This document shows positions 7,767-15,489 of a stretch of 21,575 nt of DNA, in pieces (within the stretch, counting starts at the first letter, position 1; each line of letters opens with the position of its first letter). Source of the stretch: JBBQER01 sp052148155 (lineage in GTDB: Bacteria > Actinomycetota > Acidimicrobiia > IMCC26256 > PALSA-610); NCBI GenBank assembly GCA_052148155.1, contig JBKQIY010000132.1, positions 1 to 21,575 on the forward strand, in the 5' to 3' direction. Under the pieces are notes generated by a model. It worked only from the letters and a program-made list of their open reading frames with translations, searched no databases and was not told the DNA's origin. A program made the translations under genes and the position numbers.

Positions 7767-8790
7767 CAATGCCCGACCGCTCACTCGGACGCTCCGGCCT
7801 CACCGTTTCCGCTGAGGGTCTCGGCTGCATGGGCATGAGCGATTTCTACGGCACCGGGGATGACGCCGAGTCGACCGCAACGATCCACCGCGCGCTCGAC
7901 CTCGGCGTCACGTTCCTCGACACCTCCGACATGTACGGACCGTTCACCAACGAACAGCTCGTCGGGAAGGCCATCAATGGCCGGCGCGACGCAGTCACAG
8001 TCGCGACGAAGTTCGGCATCGTGCGGTTTCCGGGCGAACCCACACGCCGCGAGGTACGCGGCGGCGCAGCCTACGTACGCCAGGCGTGCGAGGCATCGCT
8101 CCAACGGCTCGGCATCGACACCATCGACCTGTACTACGTGCATCGCACGGACCCGAAAACGCCCATCGAGGAGACCATCGGCGCGATGGCCGACCTCGTC
8201 GCGGAAGGCAAGGTCCGCTACCTCGGGCTCTCCGAAGCTGCCGCGGACACGTGCGTCGCGCGCATGCCGTGCATCCGATCGCCGCGCTGCAGAGCGAGTG
8301 GTCACTGTGGAGCCGCGATCTCGAGTCCGAGATGGTCGGCGTCGCCCGCGAGCTCGGCGTCGCCCGCGAGCTCGGCGTCGGCATCGTCCCGTACAGTCCA
8401 CTCGGGCGAGGTTTCCTCACCGGACAGATCACGTCGCTCGATGACTTCGCGCCCGACGACTTCCGCCGCCACAGCCCGCGGTTCCAGGGAGAGAATTTCG
8501 CCAAGAACCTCGACCTCGTCGACCAGGTCCGCAAACTCGCCGACGAGAAGGGCTGCACGCCGGGACAGCTGGCGCTCGCGTGGGTACTCGCACAGGGCGA
8601 CGACGTTGTCCCGATCCCCGGGACGAAACGCGTCAAGTATCTCGAAGAAAACGCGGGTGCAGTTGACGTCACGCTGACCTCCGACGATCTCGCGACGATC
8701 GACGCGGCCTTCCCGAACGACGCCGCCGCAGGCGCGCGGTATCCCGACATGAGTCCGATCGAACCTCTCACACCGAAGGTGAACGTATGA
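7763..8790 (+). CDS. Aldo/keto reductase (frameshifted; internal duplication)
   Basis: The product starts MTMPDRSLGRSGLTVSAEGL and carries the AKR tetrad D56, Y58 (TSDMYG), K83 (VATKFG) and H127 (YYVHRT). At about 8254 the frame shifts: GACACGTGCGTCGC needs one more base (GACACGGTGCGTCGC) to read DTVRRAHAVHPIAALQSEWS, and the rest continues in the -1 frame with PYSPLGRGFLTG, ALAWVLAQG and IPGTKR to 8790. Restored length is about 342 residues, normal for AKR13-type enzymes. An 18-bp tandem duplication inserts VARELG just before GVGIVPYSPLG. The family reduces aldehydes or ketones with NADPH. Its stop overlaps the ATG of the LLM oxidoreductase (ATGA). Confidence 0.85.
8341..8376 (+). repeat. 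18-bp perfect tandem duplication inside the aldo/keto reductase
   Basis: GTCGCCCGCGAGCTCGGC occurs twice back to back (8341-8358 and 8359-8376), encoding VARELGVARELG. Six extra residues are added in frame on the helix that leads into the PYSPLGRG strand; family members normally have one copy. Confidence 0.9.
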
Positions 8791-9650
8791 AAATCGGTTT
8801 GCACATCGTCACGTGGGACTGGCCGGGTGGCGCCACATCGATCGGCTCCACCCTCGCGGCGATCGGCGACGCGGCCGAAACCGCCGGCCTGACCAACATC
8901 AGCGTCATGGATCACTGGTTCCAGATGGACGCGCTGGCGCCGGCGACAGAACCGATGATGGAGGGCTATACGACCCTCGGCTTCCTCGCCGCGCACACCG
9001 AGACGATCCGGCTCGGACTGCTCGTGACGGGCGTGACCTACCGCTATCCGGGACTGCTCGCCAAGACAGTCGCCACCCTCGATGTGCTCTCGGGCGGTCG
9101 CGGTCAGCTCGGTATCGGCGCGGCCTGGTACCAGCGCGAACACGAAGGTTTGGGAGTTCCCTTTCCCCCGACGGCCGAACGGTTCGAGATCCTCGAAGAA
9201 GCTCTCCACGTGTGCTTCCGGATGTGGAGCGACGAGGACGGGCCGTTCGCCACCAAGCACTTCACACTGGCCGAGACGATCTGCAACCCGCACCCGATCA
9301 GCTCGCCTCGCATCCCGGTCATGATCGGTGGAAGCGGCGAACGCAAGACACTTCGGCTCGTCGCCAAGTACGCCGACGCATGCAACCTCTTCGCAACGGG
9401 ACTCGATGAGGTCGACCACAAACTCGACGTCCTGCGTGGCCACTGCGACACCGAGGGGCGCGACTACGACACGATCACGAAGACGATGCTGTCGAGGAGC
9501 AACCCGGCCGATGTCGATGCCGTCGTCGACGAGATGCGCGACTTCGCGAAGCTCGGGATCGACAAAGTGATCTTCGTGCCGAGCGGCGACCCGGTCGCAT
9601 TCACACAACGCCTCGGCGGCGAGCTGGCCGCGCGGCTCGAAGATCTCTGA
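8787..9650 (+). CDS. LLM-class flavin/F420-dependent oxidoreductase
   Basis: 287 residues of the bacterial luciferase-like TIM-barrel family. Visible marks are the N-terminal strand MKIGLHI, VMDHWFQM (residues about 37-44), RLGLLVTGVTYRYPGLLAKT, then LDVLSGGRGQLGIGAAWYQREHEGLG cofactor-binding turn, and RIPVMIGGSGERKTLRL. In actinobacteria, proteins with this combination are usually F420-dependent TIGR03560-type oxidoreductases; FMN use is not excluded. It is the last gene of the MerR-AKR-LLM operon and its start overlaps the reductase stop. The operon therefore supplies two reductases under one regulator, which suggests handling of a reactive carbonyl or quinone-like compound (inference). 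Confidence 0.88.
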   Translation: MKIGLHIVTWDWPGGATSIGSTLAAIGDAAETAGLTNISVMDHWFQMDALAPATEPMMEGYTTLGFLAAHTETIRLGLLVTGVTYRYPGLLAKTVATLDVLSGGRGQLGIGAAWYQREHEGLGVPFPPTAERFEILEEALHVCFRMWSDEDGPFATKHFTLAETICNPHPISSPRIPVMIGGSGERKTLRLVAKYADACNLFATGLDEVDHKLDVLRGHCDTEGRDYDTITKTMLSRSNPADVDAVVDEMRDFAKLGIDKVIFVPSGDPVAFTQRLGGELAARLEDL

Positions 9651-9671
9651 GCTCGCGAGCGCGCCCGAACC

Positions 9672-10856
9672 TCAGCGTGAGTCCGAACCCGTCGTCGCGT
9701 TGCCGGGCGTATATGACTGCGCCCCGGTACCGGCCAGTCCGCCGCCGTCGACGATGAGGTACTCGTCACGGATTGGCTGTCCTTCGAAGAAGCACTCCAG
9801 AATCACACGGGTGCCTGCCGCGTAGCGGGCCTGCGCAGAGAGCGAAGAACCGGAGATGTGCGGTGTCATGCCGTGGTGCGGCATTGTCCGCCACGGGTGA
9901 TCGACCGGCGCGGGCTGCGGGAACCAGACATCGCCCGCATACCCGGCGAGTTGGCCGCTGTCGAGTGCGGCGACCACTGCGTCGCGATCACAGATCTTCC
10001 CACGTGCCGTGTTGATCAGATACGCGCCGCGCTTCATCTTCGCGATCAGCTCCGGGCCGAACAGCCCCTCTGTTTGCGGATGGAGCGGCGCGTTGATCGT
10101 CACGACATCGCACACCTCTACGAGAGACTCCGCGGTCGGGTGGTAGACGAGACCGAGCTCGCGCTCGACGCTCTCGTCGAGACGGTGCCGGTCGGTGTAA
10201 TGCAAGTGCACGTCGAACGGATGCAGCCGGCGCAACACCGCGAGACCGATCCGGCCGGCCGCGACCGTACCGACCGTCATGCCCTCGAGGTCATAAGAAC
10301 GTTCGACACAATCCGCGATGTTCCATCCGCCTTTCACCACCCACTGGTACGACGGTATGTAGTTCCGTACGAGCGAGAGGATCATCATCACTACGTGCTC
10401 CGACACGCTGATGCTGTTGGAGTACGTGACCTCCGCGACCGTGATCCCGCGGTCGATCGCAGCTTGCAAATCGACGTGATCCGATCCTATGCCGGCCGTG
10501 ATTGCGAGCTTGAGTTTCGGTGCAGCCACAATCCGCTCGCGGGTCAGGTACGCGGGCCAGAACGGTTGCGAGATGACCACATCGGCATCTACGAGTTCGC
10601 GCTCGAAGACGGAGCCGGGTCCCTCCTTGTCGGACGTCACCACGAACGTGTGACCGAGCGCCTCGAGAAACGTGCGCAGTCCCAACTCACCTGACACGCT
10701 CCCGAGGAGCTGCCCGGGCGTGAAGTCGATCGCCTTCGGAGAAGGAACGGTCTGACCGCCCGGGTAGCCATCGATGCTGGGCAGGCCGTCGCGCGCGTAG
10801 ACGGTCGGGTATCCGTCGACCGGATCGTCGTACAGCACGCACAAAACTTTCGCCAT
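9672..10856 (-). CDS. fdh: NAD+-dependent formate dehydrogenase (D-2-hydroxyacid dehydrogenase superfamily)
   Basis: Taking ATG 10856 gives 394 residues starting MAKVLCVLYDDPVDGYP. The active-site set of the metal-free bacterial enzyme (EC 1.17.1.9) is all present: I123 and the AGIGSDHVDL loop, N147 in SNSIS, R285 in NTARGK, Q314 in FPQPAP and H333 in MTPHISG. D222 in YTDRHRL favours NAD+ over NADP+. These sit one residue beyond the mature Pseudomonas numbering, as expected if Met is counted. The enzyme oxidises formate to CO2, producing NADH, in the cytoplasm. AGGAG precedes the start by six bases; a second ATG lies three bases upstream. A 33-codon ORF ends 30 bases upstream and may be co-transcribed. 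The C-terminus (GNATTGSDSR) is a little shorter than in Pseudomonas. Confidence 0.95.
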   Translation of the reverse strand: MAKVLCVLYDDPVDGYPTVYARDGLPSIDGYPGGQTVPSPKAIDFTPGQLLGSVSGELGLRTFLEALGHTFVVTSDKEGPGSVFERELVDADVVISQPFWPAYLTRERIVAAPKLKLAITAGIGSDHVDLQAAIDRGITVAEVTYSNSISVSEHVVMMILSLVRNYIPSYQWVVKGGWNIADCVERSYDLEGMTVGTVAAGRIGLAVLRRLHPFDVHLHYTDRHRLDESVERELGLVYHPTAESLVEVCDVVTINAPLHPQTEGLFGPELIAKMKRGAYLINTARGKICDRDAVVAALDSGQLAGYAGDVWFPQPAPVDHPWRTMPHHGMTPHISGSSLSAQARYAAGTRVILECFFEGQPIRDEYLIVDGGGLAGTGAQSYTPGNATTGSDSR

Positions 10857-10886
10857 CATTCGCTCCTGTTCGGGTAGGCCCACGGT

Positions 10887-10988
10887 TCAGATCGCCCGCA
10901 GCTCCGCGGCCACCTCGGCGAGTGCTTCCGGACGGAGGTACCCGCGGACGCCGCCCCGGAACGCGTGCTGCATCTCGAAGGCTTTCAT
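10887..10988 (-). CDS. Short 33-codon ORF ahead of the formate dehydrogenase
   Basis: ATG at 10988 to TGA at 10887 encodes MKAFEMQHAFRGGVRGYLRP followed by EALAEVAAELRAI. AGGGAG sits ten bases upstream, with a further GGGG next to the ATG. The peptide is basic in its first half and forms a likely amphipathic helix at its end. The fdh start follows 30 bases after the stop, suggesting co-transcription and possibly coupling. I do not recognise it: it may be a leader peptide, a small partner protein, or the C-terminal end of a lost gene. Confidence 0.45.
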   Translation of the reverse strand: MKAFEMQHAFRGGVRGYLRPEALAEVAAELRAI

Positions 10989-11122
10989 CCCCGGAGATCT
11001 CCCTGGTTGTCGTTCAGTTCGTGACGTTGAGACTAGCTGCGGTCTGGCTTGCACTCCGGTGCCTCAGCCGGACGGGAGGGTAGAAATGGAAAGTGGAAAA
11101 GTCGTAGACGAGGTCACGTCGA

Positions 11123-11312
11123 ATCGGACGTGCGTTGCAGCTCGACGAAGCCACGCGCGCTCACCTGTTCGATCTGGTCCGCACCACGAACACAACGACC
11201 GAGCCGACGCGGCGTCCAGCCCAAGAGCGAGTCGTCCGACATGCAGCAGATCGTCGACTCGATCACCGCGCCGGCGTACGTGCGCAACGGGCGTCTCAAT
11301 ATGCTCGCCGCC
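11123..11312 (+). pseudogene. Internal fragment of an XRE-family regulator with MmyB-like domain
   Basis: From 11123 one frame reads IGRALQLDEATRAHLFDLVR then TTNTTTEPTRRPAQERV. After about 11230 a second frame continues with MQQIVDSITAPAYVRNGRLN and MLAA. This order, ALQLDEAERAHLFDLAR then ...MQ..LD.....PAYVRNGRLD.LAAN, is the hinge between the helix-turn-helix and the MmyB-like ligand-binding domain of many actinobacterial XRE regulators. The helix-turn-helix itself is absent upstream and the MmyB-like domain stops at LAA. Two bases would have to be added near 11228-11240 to join the two frames. It is a remnant, joined directly to LtrA sequence. Confidence 0.65.
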
Positions 11313-11975
11313 TTCTTCGTCCTCGCCGCCGCAGAGCTGGCCGTCCCCTTGTGGGCGGAGGCAGCTGGCCGTACCCCTTGGCATCCCCGCCACATCGCGG
11401 AACGGTACGGGCTGTTCACGATCATCGTGCTCGGTGAGTCGATCCTGGCCGCGACAGTCGGGGTCCAGGTCGCGCTCAACGGCGAGACGACGACCGGCCA
11501 TCTTGTCGCCGTGGTGGTCGGCGGACTCGCGACTGTGTTCTCGATGTGGTGGCTCTACTTCGATATGCCCGCCGCACGGATCGTCGAGAAGGTCCGCGAC
11601 ACGTTCTCAGAACGTCTCACTGGCGCCTTCGCGTGGGGCTATGGCCACTATGTCGTGTTCGCGAGCGCAGCCGCAGTCGGCGCGGGCCTCGCCGTCGCCG
11701 TGGACCAGGTCACCCATCATTCACGACTGACAGACCAACAGGCCGGTCTCGCTGTCACCGTCCCCGCCGCCGTTTTCCTCCTCGCCGTGTGGGCGTTACA
11801 CGCCCGCTACAAACACACGGGCCGCGTGCGTACATTCGCGGTCCCGGTCACCGCCGCCCTCGTCCTTGTGTCGAGCGTCACACCCCAGCCAGTCCTCGCG
11901 ACCGGCGTCGTGCTCGCCGCTCTCGTGGTCGTCGACGTCCTCGCCAACCGGTCCCCAGCCCGCCAAGTCGCTTAG
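11241..11975 (+). CDS. Chimeric ORF: XRE fragment joined to C-terminal half of LtrA
   Basis: The open frame is 244 codons from ATG 11241. Residues 1-24 are the end of the XRE/MmyB-like fragment. From residue 25 it is LtrA (low temperature requirement A family): AELAVPLWAEAAG, TPWHPRHIAERYGLF, then TIIVLGESILAATVGV, followed by about five hydrophobic membrane segments to the C-terminus. LtrA proteins are normally about 380-400 residues, so the first half, with its membrane helices, is missing. I judge it non-functional as LtrA, though the remaining helices could still insert in a membrane. No ribosome site supports ATG 11241. AGAAGGAG after its stop looks like a ribosome site for a further, now broken, reading frame. 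Confidence 0.7.
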   Translation: MQQIVDSITAPAYVRNGRLNMLAAFFVLAAAELAVPLWAEAAGRTPWHPRHIAERYGLFTIIVLGESILAATVGVQVALNGETTTGHLVAVVVGGLATVFSMWWLYFDMPAARIVEKVRDTFSERLTGAFAWGYGHYVVFASAAAVGAGLAVAVDQVTHHSRLTDQQAGLAVTVPAAVFLLAVWALHARYKHTGRVRTFAVPVTAALVLVSSVTPQPVLATGVVLAALVVVDVLANRSPARQVA

Positions 11976-12312
11976 AAGGAGCGACCGCGTGATGACGCGT
12001 CCGCTTCGCCAGTCAGCTCGCAGGCCGAATCCTCCGACGCCGCGCGGTTCTGGACCGAATGGCGAGCGTGACGAACTCGCCGGCCCGTGTTCGGACGCGG
12101 CGACGTTTCCGACGAGCTCCGTTGTTGCGCTCGCGCTTGTTCGCCGATCTTCCGGGAAGCGTGTTGTTCCGATGAGTGTGCTCGCCGTCGCTGACGCGGG
12201 ATGTGATCCGTTTGCGCGCAAGACCGGTCAGACCGCGGCGGCCGGTGTCCGTCTGCCGAGTAGATTTGCTGTCTCTGGCCCTCGGAGCGCGAGTCGCGGA
12301 GGTAGGCCCTGC
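11976..12312. other. 337-bp gap, possible broken frame at its start
   Basis: AGAAGGAG at 11975-11982 is a strong ribosome site seven bases before GTG 11990 and ATG 11993. In the frame starting there the sequence is not protein-like, but adding one base after ATGACG gives MTASASPVSSQAESSDAARF then WTEWRA and a stop, which resembles the opening of some class I methyltransferases. Nothing after about 12070 continues it. I see no other gene in the gap. Confidence 0.25.
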
Positions 12313-12627
12313 ATGCAAAAACGATTGGTGACAAGATACGCGACGCGTTCTGGTGAGGCAGCGGATGAGAACCAGCGGCGCGTCGAAGCCGTCTTTGCTG
12401 AGCTTGCCGCAACCGAGCCCGGCAACGTGAGCTACATCGTGTTGCGACTCGCCGATGACTCTTTCGTACACGTGTCATTCCACGACCATGGCGACGACGA
12501 CGTGAATCCCATTTCGTCGACCGCGGCTTTCGCCGATTTTCAAGCTGGCCACGCAGACCGCCGGCAGGGAAGTGTTGACCAACAGACCGCGACCCTCGTC
12601 GGCGCCTACATCACGAAGATCGGTTAG
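12313..12627 (+). CDS. Small hypothetical protein, possible antibiotic-monooxygenase-like fold
   Basis: 104 residues from ATG 12313, with GGAGG ending about ten bases upstream. The sequence has an N-terminal strand (KRLVTRYATR), a helix (AADENQRRVEAVFAELAATE), then NVSYIVLRLADDSFVHVSFH, an order of strand-helix-strand typical of small ferredoxin-like ABM-domain proteins that are widespread in actinobacteria under 'hypothetical protein'. There is no catalytic signature. The longer open frame upstream (from 11990) has non-coding character, so I use the internal ATG. It lies between the LtrA remnant and the diguanylate cyclase and has no clear partner. Confidence 0.68.
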   Translation: MQKRLVTRYATRSGEAADENQRRVEAVFAELAATEPGNVSYIVLRLADDSFVHVSFHDHGDDDVNPISSTAAFADFQAGHADRRQGSVDQQTATLVGAYITKIG

Positions 12628-12784
12628 CGCCGTCGACGCTGCGTCGTTCCGATCTCGCGCGAAGTTGGGAAGTTGGAGTCTCACGCGGTGACGCACTCGG
12701 GAGTGGCGACGTCGGGGATGTCGTTGGTGCGTTGACGCGGGCATCCGAAAGCCGGAGTGCGAGCAACGAGTGCGAAGAATACGT

Positions 12785-14446
12785 CTACTCGGAGGCGACG
12801 ACGACCTGATTCCGTCCGAGGGATTTGGCTTGGTAGGCCGCGGCGTCGGCGTCTTTGATGAGTAGGTCGGGGAGAGGCTGGCCGGTGTCGAGTGCGACGC
12901 CGATGCTGATCCCGATTTCGGCGAGGCCGGGGCCGACTCGGAACGGGGTTTCGAGCGAGCGGCGTATGCGGTCCGCGATGTGGGTCGCGTTGGCCGCGTT
13001 TTCGATTGTGGGGCAGAGGATGACGAACTCGTCTCCGCCCCATCGGGTGACGATGTCGCCGGCGCGTACGGCGGTGCGGAGCCGTTGCGCGACGTGGACG
13101 AGGACTTCGTCACCGGCGTCGTGGCCGAGGGTGTCGTTGACGTGTTTGAAGCCGTCGAGGTCGCCGAACAGGATGGCCATGGGCGTGTCGACGGTCCGGT
13201 CCGCCCAGGCCAGGTCAACTTGTACACGCAGCCCGGCGCGGTTGAGGAGTCCGGTTAGTGGGTCATGGAGCGCGTCGTGGGTCAGGATCATCTCGCGTTG
13301 TTTGCGGTCGGTGATGTCTTCGAGCTGGCCGAGCAGCTGGGCTGGTGCTCCGTTTGCGTCGCGGACGAGCGAGAAATGAAGGCGGGCCCAAACGGATTTG
13401 CCCTCCGGGTGTTCATACCGTTGCTCCGACGTAAACGACTCGATCTCGCCTCGGAGCAGGCGGCGCATGTCGTGGAATTCTTGGGTCAGGTCCCTGCCGT
13501 TGGAGAAGTCGACGAGGCTCATCTTGAGGAGCTTCGACTCCGGTTCGCCGAGCGTGTCGGCGAGCGCCCGATTGACCCAGGTGAAGCGTCCGTCGAGATC
13601 CGCGAACGCGATCCCGAGCGGTGATGTTGCAAACGCGCTGCGGAAGCGGTGCTCGGCTTCCCGAGCGGCGGCATCCGCGCGTCGACGTTCGCTGACGTCA
13701 CGGGCGTTGACGATCACGGCTTCGAAGCCGAGCTCGCCCGGAAGTTCCCGTCCCGTTGCTTCGAGCCAGAGCCAGGTCCCGTCTCGGCAGCGTTGGCGAT
13801 ACTCGATCGGTCGCGCGTCGATCCCAGCGTCGAGTTGTGCGCTCATGCCTTGCGCGAGAGCGTCGATGTCGTCGGGATGAATGTGCTCGAAGCCGGACGT
13901 GCCGATGAGCTCCTCGGCGTGGAAGCCGAGGAGGCGTTCGCAGTTCGGTGAGATGTAGAGGACGATCCCGTCGAAGCCGATCACGGTCACGATGTCGGAT
14001 TGGTGTTGGAGCAGCGTGCGGAACCAGGAGTCGCTCCGGTCGAGTGAATGCTGACTCTCGACTTGGACCGACACGTCGGTCATCGTGGCGAGCACGTACG
14101 GGCCGCCGGGACCGTCCTCAATCAGCGCGGAATCGAACTGCACCCAAACCGTCGTTCCGTCTCGGCGTAGCAGCTGGATCGGCTTCGGTCGAGTCTCCGT
14201 CGTTCGGCCCGTCTCGATGCGCACGACACTCTCGGCGACAACTTGAGCGACTTCGGCGGGGCAAACAAATTCGCCGGAGTCGGTGCCGACAAGGTCACGA
14301 GGTTCGACGCCGAGGATCTCGCCGTACGCCCCGTTGCACGCGAGTACCTTGCCGTCGAAGCCGATCGCCGCGATCGCTGCCGGCGCTCGCCAAAACTGGG
14401 CGTAGAAGCGGCTCTGCACAGCCGCGTCATCCGATCCCGAGAGCAC
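12785..14446 (-). CDS. Diguanylate cyclase with three PAS domains
   Basis: 553 residues: PAS1 (about 18-130), PAS2 (about 140-255, ending VNARDVSERRRAD), PAS3 (about 265-385, ending EDITDRKQRE), then a GGDEF domain (about 395-550). The active-site motif RWGGDEF has GGDEF at residues 470-474. The inhibitory I-site RAGD (461-464) lies exactly five residues before it, so product feedback by c-di-GMP is expected. DALHDPLTGLLNR and FGDLDGFKHVND are the usual start and metal-binding loop. No membrane segment or EAL domain is present, so it is a cytoplasmic c-di-GMP synthase with PAS sensing; no cofactor-binding residue is obvious in the PAS domains. The GTG at 14446 is the first start after an in-frame stop; its ribosome site is weak. 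Confidence 0.93.
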   Translation of the reverse strand: MLSGSDDAAVQSRFYAQFWRAPAAIAAIGFDGKVLACNGAYGEILGVEPRDLVGTDSGEFVCPAEVAQVVAESVVRIETGRTTETRPKPIQLLRRDGTTVWVQFDSALIEDGPGGPYVLATMTDVSVQVESQHSLDRSDSWFRTLLQHQSDIVTVIGFDGIVLYISPNCERLLGFHAEELIGTSGFEHIHPDDIDALAQGMSAQLDAGIDARPIEYRQRCRDGTWLWLEATGRELPGELGFEAVIVNARDVSERRRADAAAREAEHRFRSAFATSPLGIAFADLDGRFTWVNRALADTLGEPESKLLKMSLVDFSNGRDLTQEFHDMRRLLRGEIESFTSEQRYEHPEGKSVWARLHFSLVRDANGAPAQLLGQLEDITDRKQREMILTHDALHDPLTGLLNRAGLRVQVDLAWADRTVDTPMAILFGDLDGFKHVNDTLGHDAGDEVLVHVAQRLRTAVRAGDIVTRWGGDEFVILCPTIENAANATHIADRIRRSLETPFRVGPGLAEIGISIGVALDTGQPLPDLLIKDADAAAYQAKSLGRNQVVVASE

Positions 14447-14681
14447 AACTCACTATCGGTCCGAAACCGGCCACACCTGACCGCCGGTTCGCTGCCTCGG
14501 CCGCGGAACCTTCCGATCCCGCCGCCGGCTCGCAATCGCGAACCCGTACCGATTGCGCTCGGTGCGCATCATGCGACCGGCCGTGGGAGCGGGTTGGCGA
14601 AACCCAACGAGGCGAGCGCGATCGCAAAGGCGGCCGGCCGAAGAACCGGTAAACATTCTGTGTTCGCCGGCGCCACCGCTT

Positions 14682-14699
14682 GCGCCGCTTTCGCGGCGC
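14682..14699 (-). terminator. GC hairpin with GAAA tetraloop downstream of the TetR gene
   Basis: On the minus strand GCGCCGC-GAAA-GCGGCGC is a perfect 7-bp stem closed by a GNRA-type tetraloop, 46-63 bases after the TetR stop. There is no T-run, so it may act as a high-GC terminator or mRNA-stabilising stem. Confidence 0.5.
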
Positions 14700-14744
14700 T
14701 CGAGCACACACCGCCCCACGAGTCGCTCGCGGGACGGCACGGTG

Positions 14745-15407
14745 TCAACCGCGGTGGCTCTTCACGCGCGGCGGGTAGACCGCTGACAGCAGTTGCATCA
14801 GCTTCGGGAAGACCGGGGTGAAACGGCCTTCGCCCCACGGCACATCGGGCTCGTTGGCGAACGCCTGGCTGAGCACCCCGGTGATGAGGGTCGACACGAG
14901 GTAGACCGCTTCGTCGGAGTCGGCATCGGGGCCCAGTTCGTGTGCTCGCACGGCGTTGGCGAGCGCGTGGCGCTGTATCGCCACCATCTCGAGGCTGGGC
15001 GCCATCGCTTCGGCTGAAGGTTCGAAGCTCGGGACGGGACGCCAGAACAGCAACTGGGCGACCGCACGGTTGGCGAGCGCCCACCGGCCGCTCGCTTCGA
15101 GTCCCTTGGTGAGTGCATCGAGGCCCGGCGTCGCGTCCGCCATCGCGGTGCGCATGGCCTCGAGATGGGCGTGCTGACCGCGCTGGAACAGCGCGTTGTA
15201 GACGGCCAGGAGCGACGGAAAGTACTTGTAGATCGAGGGCGGCTGCACGCCGAGACGGCGAGCGACCTCGGAGACGCTCAGACCGTTGACACCTTCTTCG
15301 ATCATCACGGCTTCGGCGATGTCGAGAATCTCCTCGATCGTCTCCTGGCGCCGCCGAGCGCGCCGGTCGGGCGCAGCGGTGGCGCGACCAGCCACGTCTG
15401 TTGACAT
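14745..15407 (-). CDS. TetR-family transcriptional repressor
   Basis: 220 residues. The N-terminal TetR helix-turn-helix is ETIEEILDIAEAVMIEEGVN then GLSVSEVARRLGVQPPSIYK YFPS (about residues 22-65), followed by a helical ligand-binding domain with the WHG-like C-terminal part (AVAQLLFWRPVP). It is divergent from the SRPBCC-MBL pair, with a 30-bp near-palindrome in between, the standard arrangement in which a TetR protein represses its own gene and the neighbouring operon. Ligand unknown; because the operon encodes a lipid-fold protein and a hydrolase, a hydrophobic metabolite is plausible (inference). The ATG at 15407 lacks a clear ribosome site. Confidence 0.9.
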   Translation of the reverse strand: MSTDVAGRATAAPDRRARRRQETIEEILDIAEAVMIEEGVNGLSVSEVARRLGVQPPSIYKYFPSLLAVYNALFQRGQHAHLEAMRTAMADATPGLDALTKGLEASGRWALANRAVAQLLFWRPVPSFEPSAEAMAPSLEMVAIQRHALANAVRAHELGPDADSDEAVYLVSTLITGVLSQAFANEPDVPWGEGRFTPVFPKLMQLLSAVYPPRVKSHRG

Positions 15408-15420
15408 GCGGTGACTCTAG

Positions 15421-15450
15421 CATAGGTTTAGCTTGACAGCTAACGCTATG
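15421..15450. promoter_or_regulatory. 30-bp near-palindromic operator with overlapping promoter
   Basis: CATAGGTTTAGCT-TGAC-AGCTAACGCTATG: 13-bp arms with two mismatches around a 4-base centre. TTGACA (15433-15438) lies at its middle and forms a -35 for the rightward genes, with TAGCTT (15456-15461, 17-base spacer) as a possible -10. Binding of the divergent TetR protein here would block both directions. Confidence 0.7.
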
Positions 15451-15489
15451 GGATATAGCTTTTCCTATCAGTCGACGAAAGGAGGGGCG

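Noticed and set aside
9651..9660. GCTCGCGAGC palindrome after the LLM gene as a terminator
   Set aside because: A continuous 10-bp palindrome leaves no loop and no T-run follows.
12785..14446. Long plus-strand open frames opposite the diguanylate cyclase
   Set aside because: They lack ribosome sites and family motifs; the minus-strand protein has three PAS domains and a complete GGDEF with I-site.
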